Origin: Planctomycetota bacterium
Lineage (GTDB): Bacteria; Planctomycetota; UBA1135; GCA-002686595
Reading direction: 5' to 3'
DNA: 64,000 bases
NCBI GenBank assembly: GCA_022446815.1
Contig: JAKVCD010000018.1
Span: 101,818-165,817 of the forward strand
Below, piece by piece: positions 1 to 7,502 of the stretch; the stretch's first letter is position 1; each line of letters opens with the position of its first letter. Below the pieces are notes generated by a model. It ran no database searches. It had not been told where the DNA came from and was given only the letters and a program-made list of their open reading frames with translations. The position numbers were made by a program, and so were the translations under genes.

Positions 1-17
1 AGAGGAGGAGCGCGGTG

Positions 18-2795
18 ATGGCGAGTGAGTCAGGTGGCGCTCGGGTTGAGTACCTAGGGTGGGGCGATGACCTCATAGCCCGTGCCGCAGACTGGATCGT
101 GCGCGAGCGGAGCGCTGACCTGGGCTCTCTCGTCGTCGCGGTCCCAGGTGCGCGCGCTGGCCGAGCATTGGCTGAGGCGATCGCAAGACGCGCAGAGCCT
201 GGGTGCGAGGCTCCGAAGGTCGTCACTGCAGGCGCCATGACGGATGTGGTCCTGTCGCTTGAAGGGGTTGTGGCGGACCGCCTCTCGCGGACGTTGGCTT
301 GGGAGCGCGCTCTGCGAGGTTTGGACGCGAGCGCGAGGCGTAAGATTGTCTCACGAGACCCGAGCGTCTTTGGCGCCTGGGTGAGACTCTCAGAGCTCTT
401 GCGGAGCTTGCACGGAGAGCTCGCGACAGAGGGCCTCAGCTTCTCTGATGCGCTTGAGTTCGACTTCGGAGCAGAGAACGAGGGCGAGCGAGCGCGCTGG
501 GAGGCGCTCAGTCTCGCGCAGGCAGCTTATAGAGATGGTCTCCGAGAGCTCGGCCTTCAGGACCCGCACGACGCGCGCTGGAGGGCGCTTGAAGAGCGCG
601 CCCTGAGAGAGGGTGTCGAGCTCATCATGGTGGGTGTCGCCGACCAGAAAGGGATCGTGCGAGAGGTCGTCCGTGCGCTCGGAGACAAGGCCACGTCGCT
701 AGTCTTCGCTCCTGAGGAGCTGCGCGGGGAGTTTGATGAGCGAGGCGGAGTCCTCGCCGGGGCCTGGAGCCAGCGAGACGTCCCTGTCTCTTTGGAGCGC
801 TGGCACGTCGTAGACAAGCCCGTCGATCAGGCGGCTAAGGCCATGGAGCTCATCGCGCGCTTCGAGGGCAGGTTCAGCGCGGAGGAGCTCACGGTCGGGG
901 TCTGCGATGAGGAGGTCGCCCCCTTCTTAGAGCGACGCCTGAACCAGGTCGGCTGCGCCGCGAGGCACGCCCGTGGTACGTCAGCTGCAGGGACGACGAT
1001 CGCGCGGCTCCTCGACGCGAGCGCGAGATACCTCGAGCGACCGCGCTTCCCAGCGCTCGCAGTGCTCTTACGTCACCCAGACCTTGAGCCCGTGGTCAGC
1101 GCTAAGTGCGAGCTCGGTGGGCGCGACTCTGCTGAGTGCTTGGATCTCTACTACAACCTGCACCTCCCTGACCGTGTCGATGGAGAGTGGCTCCGTGACC
1201 CGGAGGGCAAGGGAGAGGAGGTCGCTGCCTTGCACGCCTCTCTCGATGAGGTCTTCGGAGAGCTCACCTCAAGAGAGCGTCGGCCGCTCGTTGACTGGTG
1301 TGGCCCGATCCGCGCTTTCTTGGAGACTGTCTATCAAGGCGTAGAGCTTCGCCCAGAGGTCGAGTCAGAGCGTGTCTTAGCGAGCGCGCTCAGCCTCGTC
1401 GGAGGCGCGCTAGGAGAGGTCGATGCGTTGCCCCTGGACCTCGCAGGCAGAGAGGTCTCGGCCCATGAGGCCCTCGAGCTCACTTCACGCGCGCTCTCGA
1501 CCGCGGCCATCGCCCCAGCGCAGCCGGAGCAGGGGTCGCCAACTGTGGAGCTGATGGGCTGGCTCGAGCTGCCGCTCGACGACGCGCGCGCGGTGATCGT
1601 GACGGGTTGGAACGAAGGGCAAGTCCCCGAGTCGATCCAAGGGCACCCCTTCTTACCTGAGAGCCTGCGAGAGGTGCTCAAGCTCTCGACAAACGAGGAG
1701 CGCCTCGCGCGCGATGTCTACGCCGCGACCTTGCTCGCAGAGCGCTCAGACGTCGCCTTCATCTCAGGTCGTCGCTCGCTCGAGGGGGAGCCCAGACTCC
1801 CGAGCCGCCTCGCCTTTCATCGGCCCGCGGAAGAGTGTGTCGAGCGCGCGCAGCGGATGGTCGCAGATCCAGGGGACGGGCGCGCCGCCCCCTCGACAGA
1901 TCCGCTCCCGGCGCCGGTGCTCCCTATGAGCCATTCGCAGCCAGTGATCGAGTCCATGCGCGTGACGGACTTCAAGGCCTTCTTGGAGTCGCCATATGCC
2001 TTCTATCTGCGCCGCGTCTTGAACTTTGAGACGACTGACGACACCGCGCGTGAGCTGACGCCGATGACCTTTGGCTCATTGACGCACTACGGGTTGGAGA
2101 AATTTGGTCAGAGCGAGCAGCGCGACTCGACGGACGCAGAGGAGATCGAAGAGGTCCTCTGTAAGGCCTTGGATGGTCGTGTGCTTGAGCGCCTCGGTCC
2201 GCGCCCGCTCCCCGCGGTCGCGATTCAGGTAGAGCAGATCAAGCTGCGCTATCGGCACTTCGCCCGCTGGCAAGCAGAGCGAGCCCGCGCAGGCTGGGAG
2301 ATCCGCTACACCGAGTGGTCTCCAGGGAGGGAGGGCCACTTGCTGGAGGTGTGCGGAGAAGAGATGAAGGTGCGCGGCTTCATTGATCGCATCGATTACC
2401 ACCCCGATCAGGGCTGGGCGATCCTCGACTACAAGACAGGTGACACCGTCGTCGAGCCCTCGCACGCATACAGCAAGCAGAAGGGTTGGAAGGACCTTCA
2501 GTTGCCGCTCTATAAGCACCTGGCCTCTGGGCTAGGGCTCGAGGGTGAGGTGGGCTTGGGCTACGTCACGCTCCCACGGGATACATCTCTCATCCAGGCT
2601 CGCATGGGCAAGTGGGGTGACGATGTGCTCGCGGACGCGGACGAGGTTGCCGCCGAGGTCATTCGCAAGGTCCGCGCTGGAGACTGGTTTGTCCCAGGGA
2701 AGGTCCCGCGCTATGACCCGATCACGCGGGCCATCTTTGGTGTGGGGCTGCTCACAGGAGACGCGGAAGAAGAGGGCGAGGAGGGCGCAGCATGA
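18..2795 (+). CDS. addB: AddB-like helicase-nuclease subunit with C-terminal PD-(D/E)XK nuclease
   Basis: Predicted subunit of an AddAB-type enzyme that processes double-strand DNA ends for recombination. The N-terminal two thirds is a superfamily-1-like helicase fold in which the Walker A loop is degenerate (VPGARAGR near residue 25), so it is probably inactive as a motor. The C-terminus from about residue 645 (RVTDFKAFLESPYAFYLRR) to the end is a PD-(D/E)XK nuclease: GFIDRID near 785, DYKTG near 804, and QLPLY near 828. The cysteines that hold the 4Fe-4S cluster in Firmicute AddB are absent around these positions. ATG at 18 was chosen over GTG at 15; both follow the AGGAGGAG at 3-10. The stop overlaps the next ATG by 4 bases, so the pair is translationally coupled. 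It could also be called a generic PD-(D/E)XK family protein, but the partner gene favours AddB. Confidence 0.8.
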   Translation: MASESGGARVEYLGWGDDLIARAADWIVRERSADLGSLVVAVPGARAGRALAEAIARRAEPGCEAPKVVTAGAMTDVVLSLEGVVADRLSRTLAWERALRGLDASARRKIVSRDPSVFGAWVRLSELLRSLHGELATEGLSFSDALEFDFGAENEGERARWEALSLAQAAYRDGLRELGLQDPHDARWRALEERALREGVELIMVGVADQKGIVREVVRALGDKATSLVFAPEELRGEFDERGGVLAGAWSQRDVPVSLERWHVVDKPVDQAAKAMELIARFEGRFSAEELTVGVCDEEVAPFLERRLNQVGCAARHARGTSAAGTTIARLLDASARYLERPRFPALAVLLRHPDLEPVVSAKCELGGRDSAECLDLYYNLHLPDRVDGEWLRDPEGKGEEVAALHASLDEVFGELTSRERRPLVDWCGPIRAFLETVYQGVELRPEVESERVLASALSLVGGALGEVDALPLDLAGREVSAHEALELTSRALSTAAIAPAQPEQGSPTVELMGWLELPLDDARAVIVTGWNEGQVPESIQGHPFLPESLREVLKLSTNEERLARDVYAATLLAERSDVAFISGRRSLEGEPRLPSRLAFHRPAEECVERAQRMVADPGDGRAAPSTDPLPAPVLPMSHSQPVIESMRVTDFKAFLESPYAFYLRRVLNFETTDDTARELTPMTFGSLTHYGLEKFGQSEQRDSTDAEEIEEVLCKALDGRVLERLGPRPLPAVAIQVEQIKLRYRHFARWQAERARAGWEIRYTEWSPGREGHLLEVCGEEMKVRGFIDRIDYHPDQGWAILDYKTGDTVVEPSHAYSKQKGWKDLQLPLYKHLASGLGLEGEVGLGYVTLPRDTSLIQARMGKWGDDVLADADEVAAEVIRKVRAGDWFVPGKVPRYDPITRAIFGVGLLTGDAEEEGEEGAA

Positions 2796-5700
2796 CCAAG
2801 AACCCTCATCAGCTGATCCTCGCTTCGGCCGGGACGGGCAAGACTTACAACCTCGTAGTGCACTTCGTGGGGCTCCTCCTGCGCGGCGTCGCGCCGGACA
2901 AGATCTTGGCGACGACCTTCACGCGTAAGGCCGCTGGAGAGATCCTCGAGCGGGTGATCGAGCACCTCGTAGAGGCGATCACAGACGAAGAGAAGCTCGC
3001 GCAGCTCGGAGCCGAGCTCCCTGATGTAGGGGTGAGTAAGGCGTCGTGTACGCGCCTACTCGCGAGCCTCACTCGCTCCCTCGACCAGCTCAAGGTGAAG
3101 ACCTTGGACGCGTTCTTTGTGTCCATCGCCAAGGTCTACGCCCTAGATCTCGGGCTGCCGCCTGACTGGCAGATCGTCGACGAGGTGGATGCCAAAGAGC
3201 TGAAGAGCGAAGCGATCGCGCGCATGCTCTCTGGGGAAGATCAAGCGGAGTGGGTTCAACTGCTACGTCAGCTGCAGCGCGCGGCTGGCCGACGTGTGCA
3301 CGAGGCGATGTTCGATACGGTGGGGCGCTTCGGAGAGGCCTTCGCTGAGAGCGGGCCGCGCGCTTGGATCACGGTGAAGTCCTCGTTTGAGGAGCTCTCG
3401 GAGGAGCAGCTGGATGCTGCCGTGAAGCTCCTCGTAGCCGCACCAGGCGCGGTCACCGCTAAGGGTGAAGAGAACAAGACCTTCGCCAAGGCACGCGTGA
3501 AGCTCATGGATGCCCTCTCTGAGGGGCGCTGGAAGGACTTCATGAAGGTCGGCCCCATTCAGAAGTTACTCCAGGGAGAGCGGGTCTATGCCCGAGCTGA
3601 GATCCCGCAGGAGTTCTGCGACGCAGCCCTCCCGCTCGCTCATCACGCCTCCGCGGTCTTGACGGCAGAGGTCTCTAGCCAAAACCAAGCGGCCTTCTCT
3701 TTCCTCGAACAATTCAGCGAGGTGCACAGGGACCTGCAGGCCGAAGAGTCTGCCTACCGCTTCGAGGACTTGCCGCTTCGCCTCGCGCCGGACCTCGGAG
3801 CTAACCCGCTCCTAGACGCGGCCTACGACATGTGGTTCCGCATCGACGGCCGCATCGATCACCTGCTCTTGGACGAGTTCCAAGACACCTCTCCGGTCCA
3901 GTGGCGCATCCTCGAGCGAATCATCTCAGAGCTCCTCGCGGACGGGTCTGGGGAGCGCTCCCTCTTCTGCGTGGGTGACGTCAAGCAGTCGATCTACGGC
4001 TTCAGGGAGGCGGAGCCCCGCGTCCTCGCGGAGCTCCCGAAGCGCTTGCCCGTCCTCGCGGAGGTGGTGAAGAACATCGACAAGAGCTACCGCTCCTCGA
4101 ACGTCATCCTCGAGACCGTGAACCGCGTCTTCGCCTCCATCGGATCGAACCCGGCCATGTCGGAGGAGCCGTGGAGAGAGGCCGCTAGCGAGTTCGAAGG
4201 TATGTGGGAGGAGCACACCTCTGCTCACGAGGGTCGCGGCGGCGCTGCTTACTTGCTTGAGGCGGAGGCACCCACAGACGGGCGTGACGCTTGGCGGCAG
4301 GTCGTCGGGCGCACCGTGGAGCGTGTCCTCGACATCCAAGGAGAGGCTGAGGCGGCGCGGATCGGGATCTTAGTCCGGAAGAAGGGCAGCATCCCGAGCA
4401 TCATCTATCGCTTGCGAGAGGAGGGGGTCTTCGCGAGCGGAGAGGGTGGCAACCCCCTCGTAGACTCCTCTGCGGTCTTGCACCTCCTCTCGATCGTTCA
4501 CTGGCTTGATCACCCGGGTGACTCGCAGGCGCGCTTCCACGCCGCGTGCTCCTCGATCGGCGCATCGCTAGGCATCCCTGAGCGAGGTGACGCGCTGGAG
4601 GTCTTACGCACGCTGCGGAGGCGCATCGCGCGTGAGCGCTTCGGTCCCTTCTGTGACTCCCTCATGAAGGTCGTGATGGATGAGTACAGCGAGTGGGATC
4701 AGCGCCGCTTCGCCCAGCTCATCGATCTGGCCCACGCCTACGACGAGCGCGCAGGCGCGCGGCCTCGCGCGTTCGTTGAGCACGTGCGGAACCAGCCCGT
4801 CGAGGATCCCACCGCTGGCCGTGTGAAGGTGATGACCATCCACGCCTCGAAGGGCCTCGAGTTCGACGCGGTAATTCTCCCGGACCTTGACGGGAACTTC
4901 TTCCCAGTCCACGAGCCTGTCTACACCTTGCGCCCGGACCCATATGGGGCGATCGAAGCGGTGAGTACGGCTCCTAGCCGCGAGCTCAGCCTCGTCGAGC
5001 CCACCCTGGACGTGCTCTGGCAGAACCATCAGAAGGGCGGAATGACCGACGTCCTCTGCGTCCTCTACGTCGCGATGACCCGCGCTCGGTCTCGCCTAGA
5101 CATCATCTTCGAGCACGCTAAAGATCGAGAGAAGGCCATGGGTCACAAGAGACCTGGCGCGATCTTGCGAAACGCGCTGCTCTCTGCAGAAGACTCGCCA
5201 GGAGAGGGCGGCCTGCTCTGGTCGCACGAGGCCAGCTCGAATGACTGGTTCGTCGCGAAGGAGGTAGGCGAGGCAGGCGAAGCCGAAGAGGCGCCCACCT
5301 TCGCGCTCGCAGAGACGAAGGGTACGCGGCGTCTCCCACGGCGAGCGCCCTCTTCTGTGGGTGGGTCGCGCTCCCTAGAAGCTAGCCTCCTCCTCGGCTC
5401 GGGCGCCGATGCCGCACAGCACGGCACCCTCGTCCACTCCTTGATGGAGGGGGTAGAGTGGCTGGAAGCTCACGATCGCTCACGTTCAGATCTAGACGCC
5501 TCACTGCAGCGCCTCGGTGCGAGCAGCGCTCAGGTTGAGTCCGCGATCGCAGCGTTCTCAGCGACCCTTGAGGTGCCAGAGATACAGGCGCTCTTAGCAC
5601 GTGAGGCCCAGCAGGTCTCGGATGGTCAAGAGCTCGAGCTCTACAACGAGCGGGAGTTCTCCCTCGTCCTCACCGACGAGGAGGGCTCGGAGTACTTTGC

Positions 5701-5941
5701 GAACGGCTCCATAGATCGCTTCGTCCTGACGACTGAGGGAGGCGCTCCTAAGGCGGCGCTGGTGATCGACTTCAAGACGGACCGTGTCACACCGGAGGAG
5801 GTGCCGGCTCGCGCAGAGCACCACGCTCCGCAGATGCGTGCCTACCGGCGGGCGGTGTCGGCGATGTATGGCCTCGCGCCAGAGGACGTCAAGCTCAAGC
5901 TCGCCTTCCTCACGCCAGGCGTAGTCCACGAGGTGGACTGA
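2792..5941 (+). CDS. addA: AddA-like UvrD/Rep-family helicase-nuclease
   Basis: ATP-dependent DNA helicase with a C-terminal nuclease, the motor partner of the upstream AddB-like protein. All superfamily-1 motifs are readable: Walker A ASAGTGKT at residues 11-18, motif Ia TTFTRKAA near 50, motif II LLDEFQDTSP near 358, motif III GDVKQSIYGFRE near 394, motif IV KSYRSSN near 430, motif V VMTIHASKGLEFD near 678, and motif VI LYVAMTRAR near 758. The C-terminal nuclease has GSIDRF near 971 and VIDFKTDR near 990. The length of 1049 residues is a little shorter than Bacillus AddA. It starts by a 4-base ATGA overlap with addB. Both subunits keep nuclease motifs, as expected for AddAB rather than RecBCD. 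The function is well supported by family knowledge; the Chi-like control sequence cannot be seen. Confidence 0.9.
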   Translation: MTKNPHQLILASAGTGKTYNLVVHFVGLLLRGVAPDKILATTFTRKAAGEILERVIEHLVEAITDEEKLAQLGAELPDVGVSKASCTRLLASLTRSLDQLKVKTLDAFFVSIAKVYALDLGLPPDWQIVDEVDAKELKSEAIARMLSGEDQAEWVQLLRQLQRAAGRRVHEAMFDTVGRFGEAFAESGPRAWITVKSSFEELSEEQLDAAVKLLVAAPGAVTAKGEENKTFAKARVKLMDALSEGRWKDFMKVGPIQKLLQGERVYARAEIPQEFCDAALPLAHHASAVLTAEVSSQNQAAFSFLEQFSEVHRDLQAEESAYRFEDLPLRLAPDLGANPLLDAAYDMWFRIDGRIDHLLLDEFQDTSPVQWRILERIISELLADGSGERSLFCVGDVKQSIYGFREAEPRVLAELPKRLPVLAEVVKNIDKSYRSSNVILETVNRVFASIGSNPAMSEEPWREAASEFEGMWEEHTSAHEGRGGAAYLLEAEAPTDGRDAWRQVVGRTVERVLDIQGEAEAARIGILVRKKGSIPSIIYRLREEGVFASGEGGNPLVDSSAVLHLLSIVHWLDHPGDSQARFHAACSSIGASLGIPERGDALEVLRTLRRRIARERFGPFCDSLMKVVMDEYSEWDQRRFAQLIDLAHAYDERAGARPRAFVEHVRNQPVEDPTAGRVKVMTIHASKGLEFDAVILPDLDGNFFPVHEPVYTLRPDPYGAIEAVSTAPSRELSLVEPTLDVLWQNHQKGGMTDVLCVLYVAMTRARSRLDIIFEHAKDREKAMGHKRPGAILRNALLSAEDSPGEGGLLWSHEASSNDWFVAKEVGEAGEAEEAPTFALAETKGTRRLPRRAPSSVGGSRSLEASLLLGSGADAAQHGTLVHSLMEGVEWLEAHDRSRSDLDASLQRLGASSAQVESAIAAFSATLEVPEIQALLAREAQQVSDGQELELYNEREFSLVLTDEEGSEYFANGSIDRFVLTTEGGAPKAALVIDFKTDRVTPEEVPARAEHHAPQMRAYRRAVSAMYGLAPEDVKLKLAFLTPGVVHEVD

Positions 5942-6044
5942 GCGCTAGCCTTGGCTCGGGGCTTCGGAGTGAGGGACCTCACCGCCTGAACTCGTGAGGT
6001 GCTCGCGGAGCGCCTCCCAAGCGGGGTACGCCGCATCGAGCAGG

Positions 6045-6205
6045 AGCGGATGATCTTCAGCTTGTCTGCGACTCTCGCCATCCGGTCCATGTGATGTGAG
6101 AACTGGACCCCGGGCAGCTTGGTGTCGATCGCCCATATCTGCCCGCGGTAGGCGAGCGTGAGTAGGGCTTCGGGTCGAAGCTGTCTTGGTGTGCGAGGCT
6201 TCCGG
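6045..6205 (-). pseudogene. Frameshifted remnant of a DUF1501 protein
   Basis: A 348-base gap (5942-6289) lies between addA and the SGNH gene. Read on the minus strand, 6165-6185 encodes DSFDPKP, preceded by GSLAHQ. After a change of frame, 6150-6048 encodes YRGQIWAIDT, KLPGVQFSHHMDRMARVADK and LKIIRS. This matches the order of conserved blocks in DUF1501 proteins (LDTFDPKP, then RG..aIdT..PGV..s...P.mA...DK...iRS). The intact DUF1501 at 40171-41478 in this window has LDTFSPKP followed by VSEHFPLMARHMDKVCVVES. No flanking DUF1501 sequence remains. I infer a decayed gene fragment. Nothing else in the gap was recognised; the region from 6045 down to 5945 is open in a third frame but resembles nothing I know. 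Confidence 0.6.
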
Positions 6206-6289
6206 GCCTGATGAAGTGTTGGCATGAAGGTCAGCTCTTGAGGGTCCAGCCCCAATCGATGATCGTTATCTCTAGTGACGCTTCAGCTC

Positions 6290-7372
6290 TCACCTCCCTG
6301 CTGACAGCAAAGGGCGGAGTACCGGCTCAAAAATGTCGGCTTGGCGCACGAAGCCGAGGTCAGTCGGGTGAGATCCATCGACCGTGTCTTCGTTCTTGAG
6401 GAGGTCGTCTCCCTTGAGGTAGTGGAGGTCTTGGTCGCCGCGGCCCTTGAGCTCATCGAAGCCCGCCTTGAGCGCCCTGCGGCTCGCCTCGTGATGGGCT
6501 CGCTTTGAGGGGAGGAGGAACGCGTTCGTGAAGCTCCGGTCTTCGACTAAAAGGATGGGCGTCTCAGGTCGATACGAACGCAGCTTCTCTATGAAGGGAA
6601 CGACCCGCTCTGCGACCGCCTGGGCATTCATGTTGGGCAGGCAGTCGATGACAAAGGCGCTCGCATCGAGCTCCCCTAGGAGGTCAGCGAGCTCGAGGTC
6701 CATGCGCCCGTTCCCTGAGAAGCCGAGGTTGATGATCGGACGGTCGAGGCGGCGGCCTAGGATCATCGGATGAGGCATCCCGGGGCGTGAAGCGCAGCCG
6801 CCTTGAGTGATGGAGGTTCCATAGAAGACGACTGGCTTGCTCTGCGCTGCAGGGCGCTGCGGCGCAGGCTTTAGCGCCGCGCCCTGAGGCACTCCGAGCT
6901 CACAGCTCACGACGCCGTTGTAGAGAGGGAGATAGAGCATGTACTCACGGCTGCCCGGCGGGAGTCCACCGACGAGCTTTGCCTTCATGCTCTGTTGATT
7001 GGGGCGTGGGCAAGCCAGCCAGCGCCAGCTCCCGGCGTCGTCACGGACATAGAGGTCTACTCCGCTCACTCCGGTCGCAGGCATGTGGCTCATCTCAAGC
7101 TGGGCGTCATTCAGGGCCCACTTGCAGTGGAGCTCCGTCGAGTCGCTCACGAAGCGCGCAGCGATCCCTGCCGAGTCACGTGAGAGCTTCCAAACAGGAG
7201 CGCGCACGACGGCCTCCGCCTTCGCGGGTAAGCGATCGAAGGGGTTCTTCAGCTCGCTCCAACCTTGGCCCTCCATGCTGAGCTCGCGAACATCTGTCCA
7301 GACGAGCTCAGCGTCGCTTGGGTGAAGGGGGAGCGTTAGGAGGAGCGCGGCGATTAATTGAGTGGAGAGCAT
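6290..7372 (-). CDS. Secreted SGNH/GDSL esterase with GxDLY N-terminal domain
   Basis: Predicted exported esterase, probably a carbohydrate or glycan deacetylase. It starts with a signal peptide (hydrophobic residues 4-17, likely cleavage after DAE). An N-terminal beta domain carries the GVDLY signature at residues 104-108, which names the GxDLY family that precedes Lipase_GDSL_3 domains. The catalytic domain has block I GTSITQGG with Ser187, block II GFSGNG with Asn221, and block V DGSHPTD with Asp332 and His335. Block III lacks the usual GxND and reads DCLPNMN, which is common in this subfamily. The start codon lies 7 bases after a TACGGT hexamer and has no Shine-Dalgarno. Substrate is not visible from sequence; nearby secreted hydrolases fit a polymer-degradation role. 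Confidence 0.82.
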   Translation of the reverse strand: MLSTQLIAALLLTLPLHPSDAELVWTDVRELSMEGQGWSELKNPFDRLPAKAEAVVRAPVWKLSRDSAGIAARFVSDSTELHCKWALNDAQLEMSHMPATGVSGVDLYVRDDAGSWRWLACPRPNQQSMKAKLVGGLPPGSREYMLYLPLYNGVVSCELGVPQGAALKPAPQRPAAQSKPVVFYGTSITQGGCASRPGMPHPMILGRRLDRPIINLGFSGNGRMDLELADLLGELDASAFVIDCLPNMNAQAVAERVVPFIEKLRSYRPETPILLVEDRSFTNAFLLPSKRAHHEASRRALKAGFDELKGRGDQDLHYLKGDDLLKNEDTVDGSHPTDLGFVRQADIFEPVLRPLLSAGR

Positions 7373-7379
7373 GAGAGAG

Positions 7380-7385
7380 ACCGTA
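7380..7385 (-). promoter_or_regulatory. TACGGT -10-like hexamer, leaderless start of the SGNH gene
   Basis: Minus-strand TACGGT followed by 7 bases and ATG (7372). It fits the TAnnnT-N5..8-start pattern seen repeatedly in this window. Confidence 0.45.
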
Positions 7386-7447
7386 TATGAGGAGGTGCGC
7401 GCTCCAAAGCTGCAGGGGCTCTAAGCCACGTTGGAGACACAAAGAGA

Positions 7448-7477
7448 GCGGGCCCGACGTGATGACGCCGGGCCCGC
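7448..7477 (-). terminator. Strong hairpin terminator after the metalloprotease gene
   Basis: Arms GCGGGCCCG (7448-7456) and CGGGCCCGC (7469-7477) pair perfectly over 9 bp with a 12-base loop. On the minus strand the hairpin begins about 25 bases after the stop at 7503 and is followed by TCTCTTTGTGT, a modest T-rich tail. Confidence 0.75.
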
Positions 7478-7502
7478 CCTGAATCAATCGCAGGTCGCGC
7501 TC

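Noticed and set aside
5842-6255. 137-codon minus-strand open frame as an intact gene
   Set aside because: Only its middle resembles DUF1501; it needs a frameshift to link the blocks and runs into addA, so I list it as a remnant.
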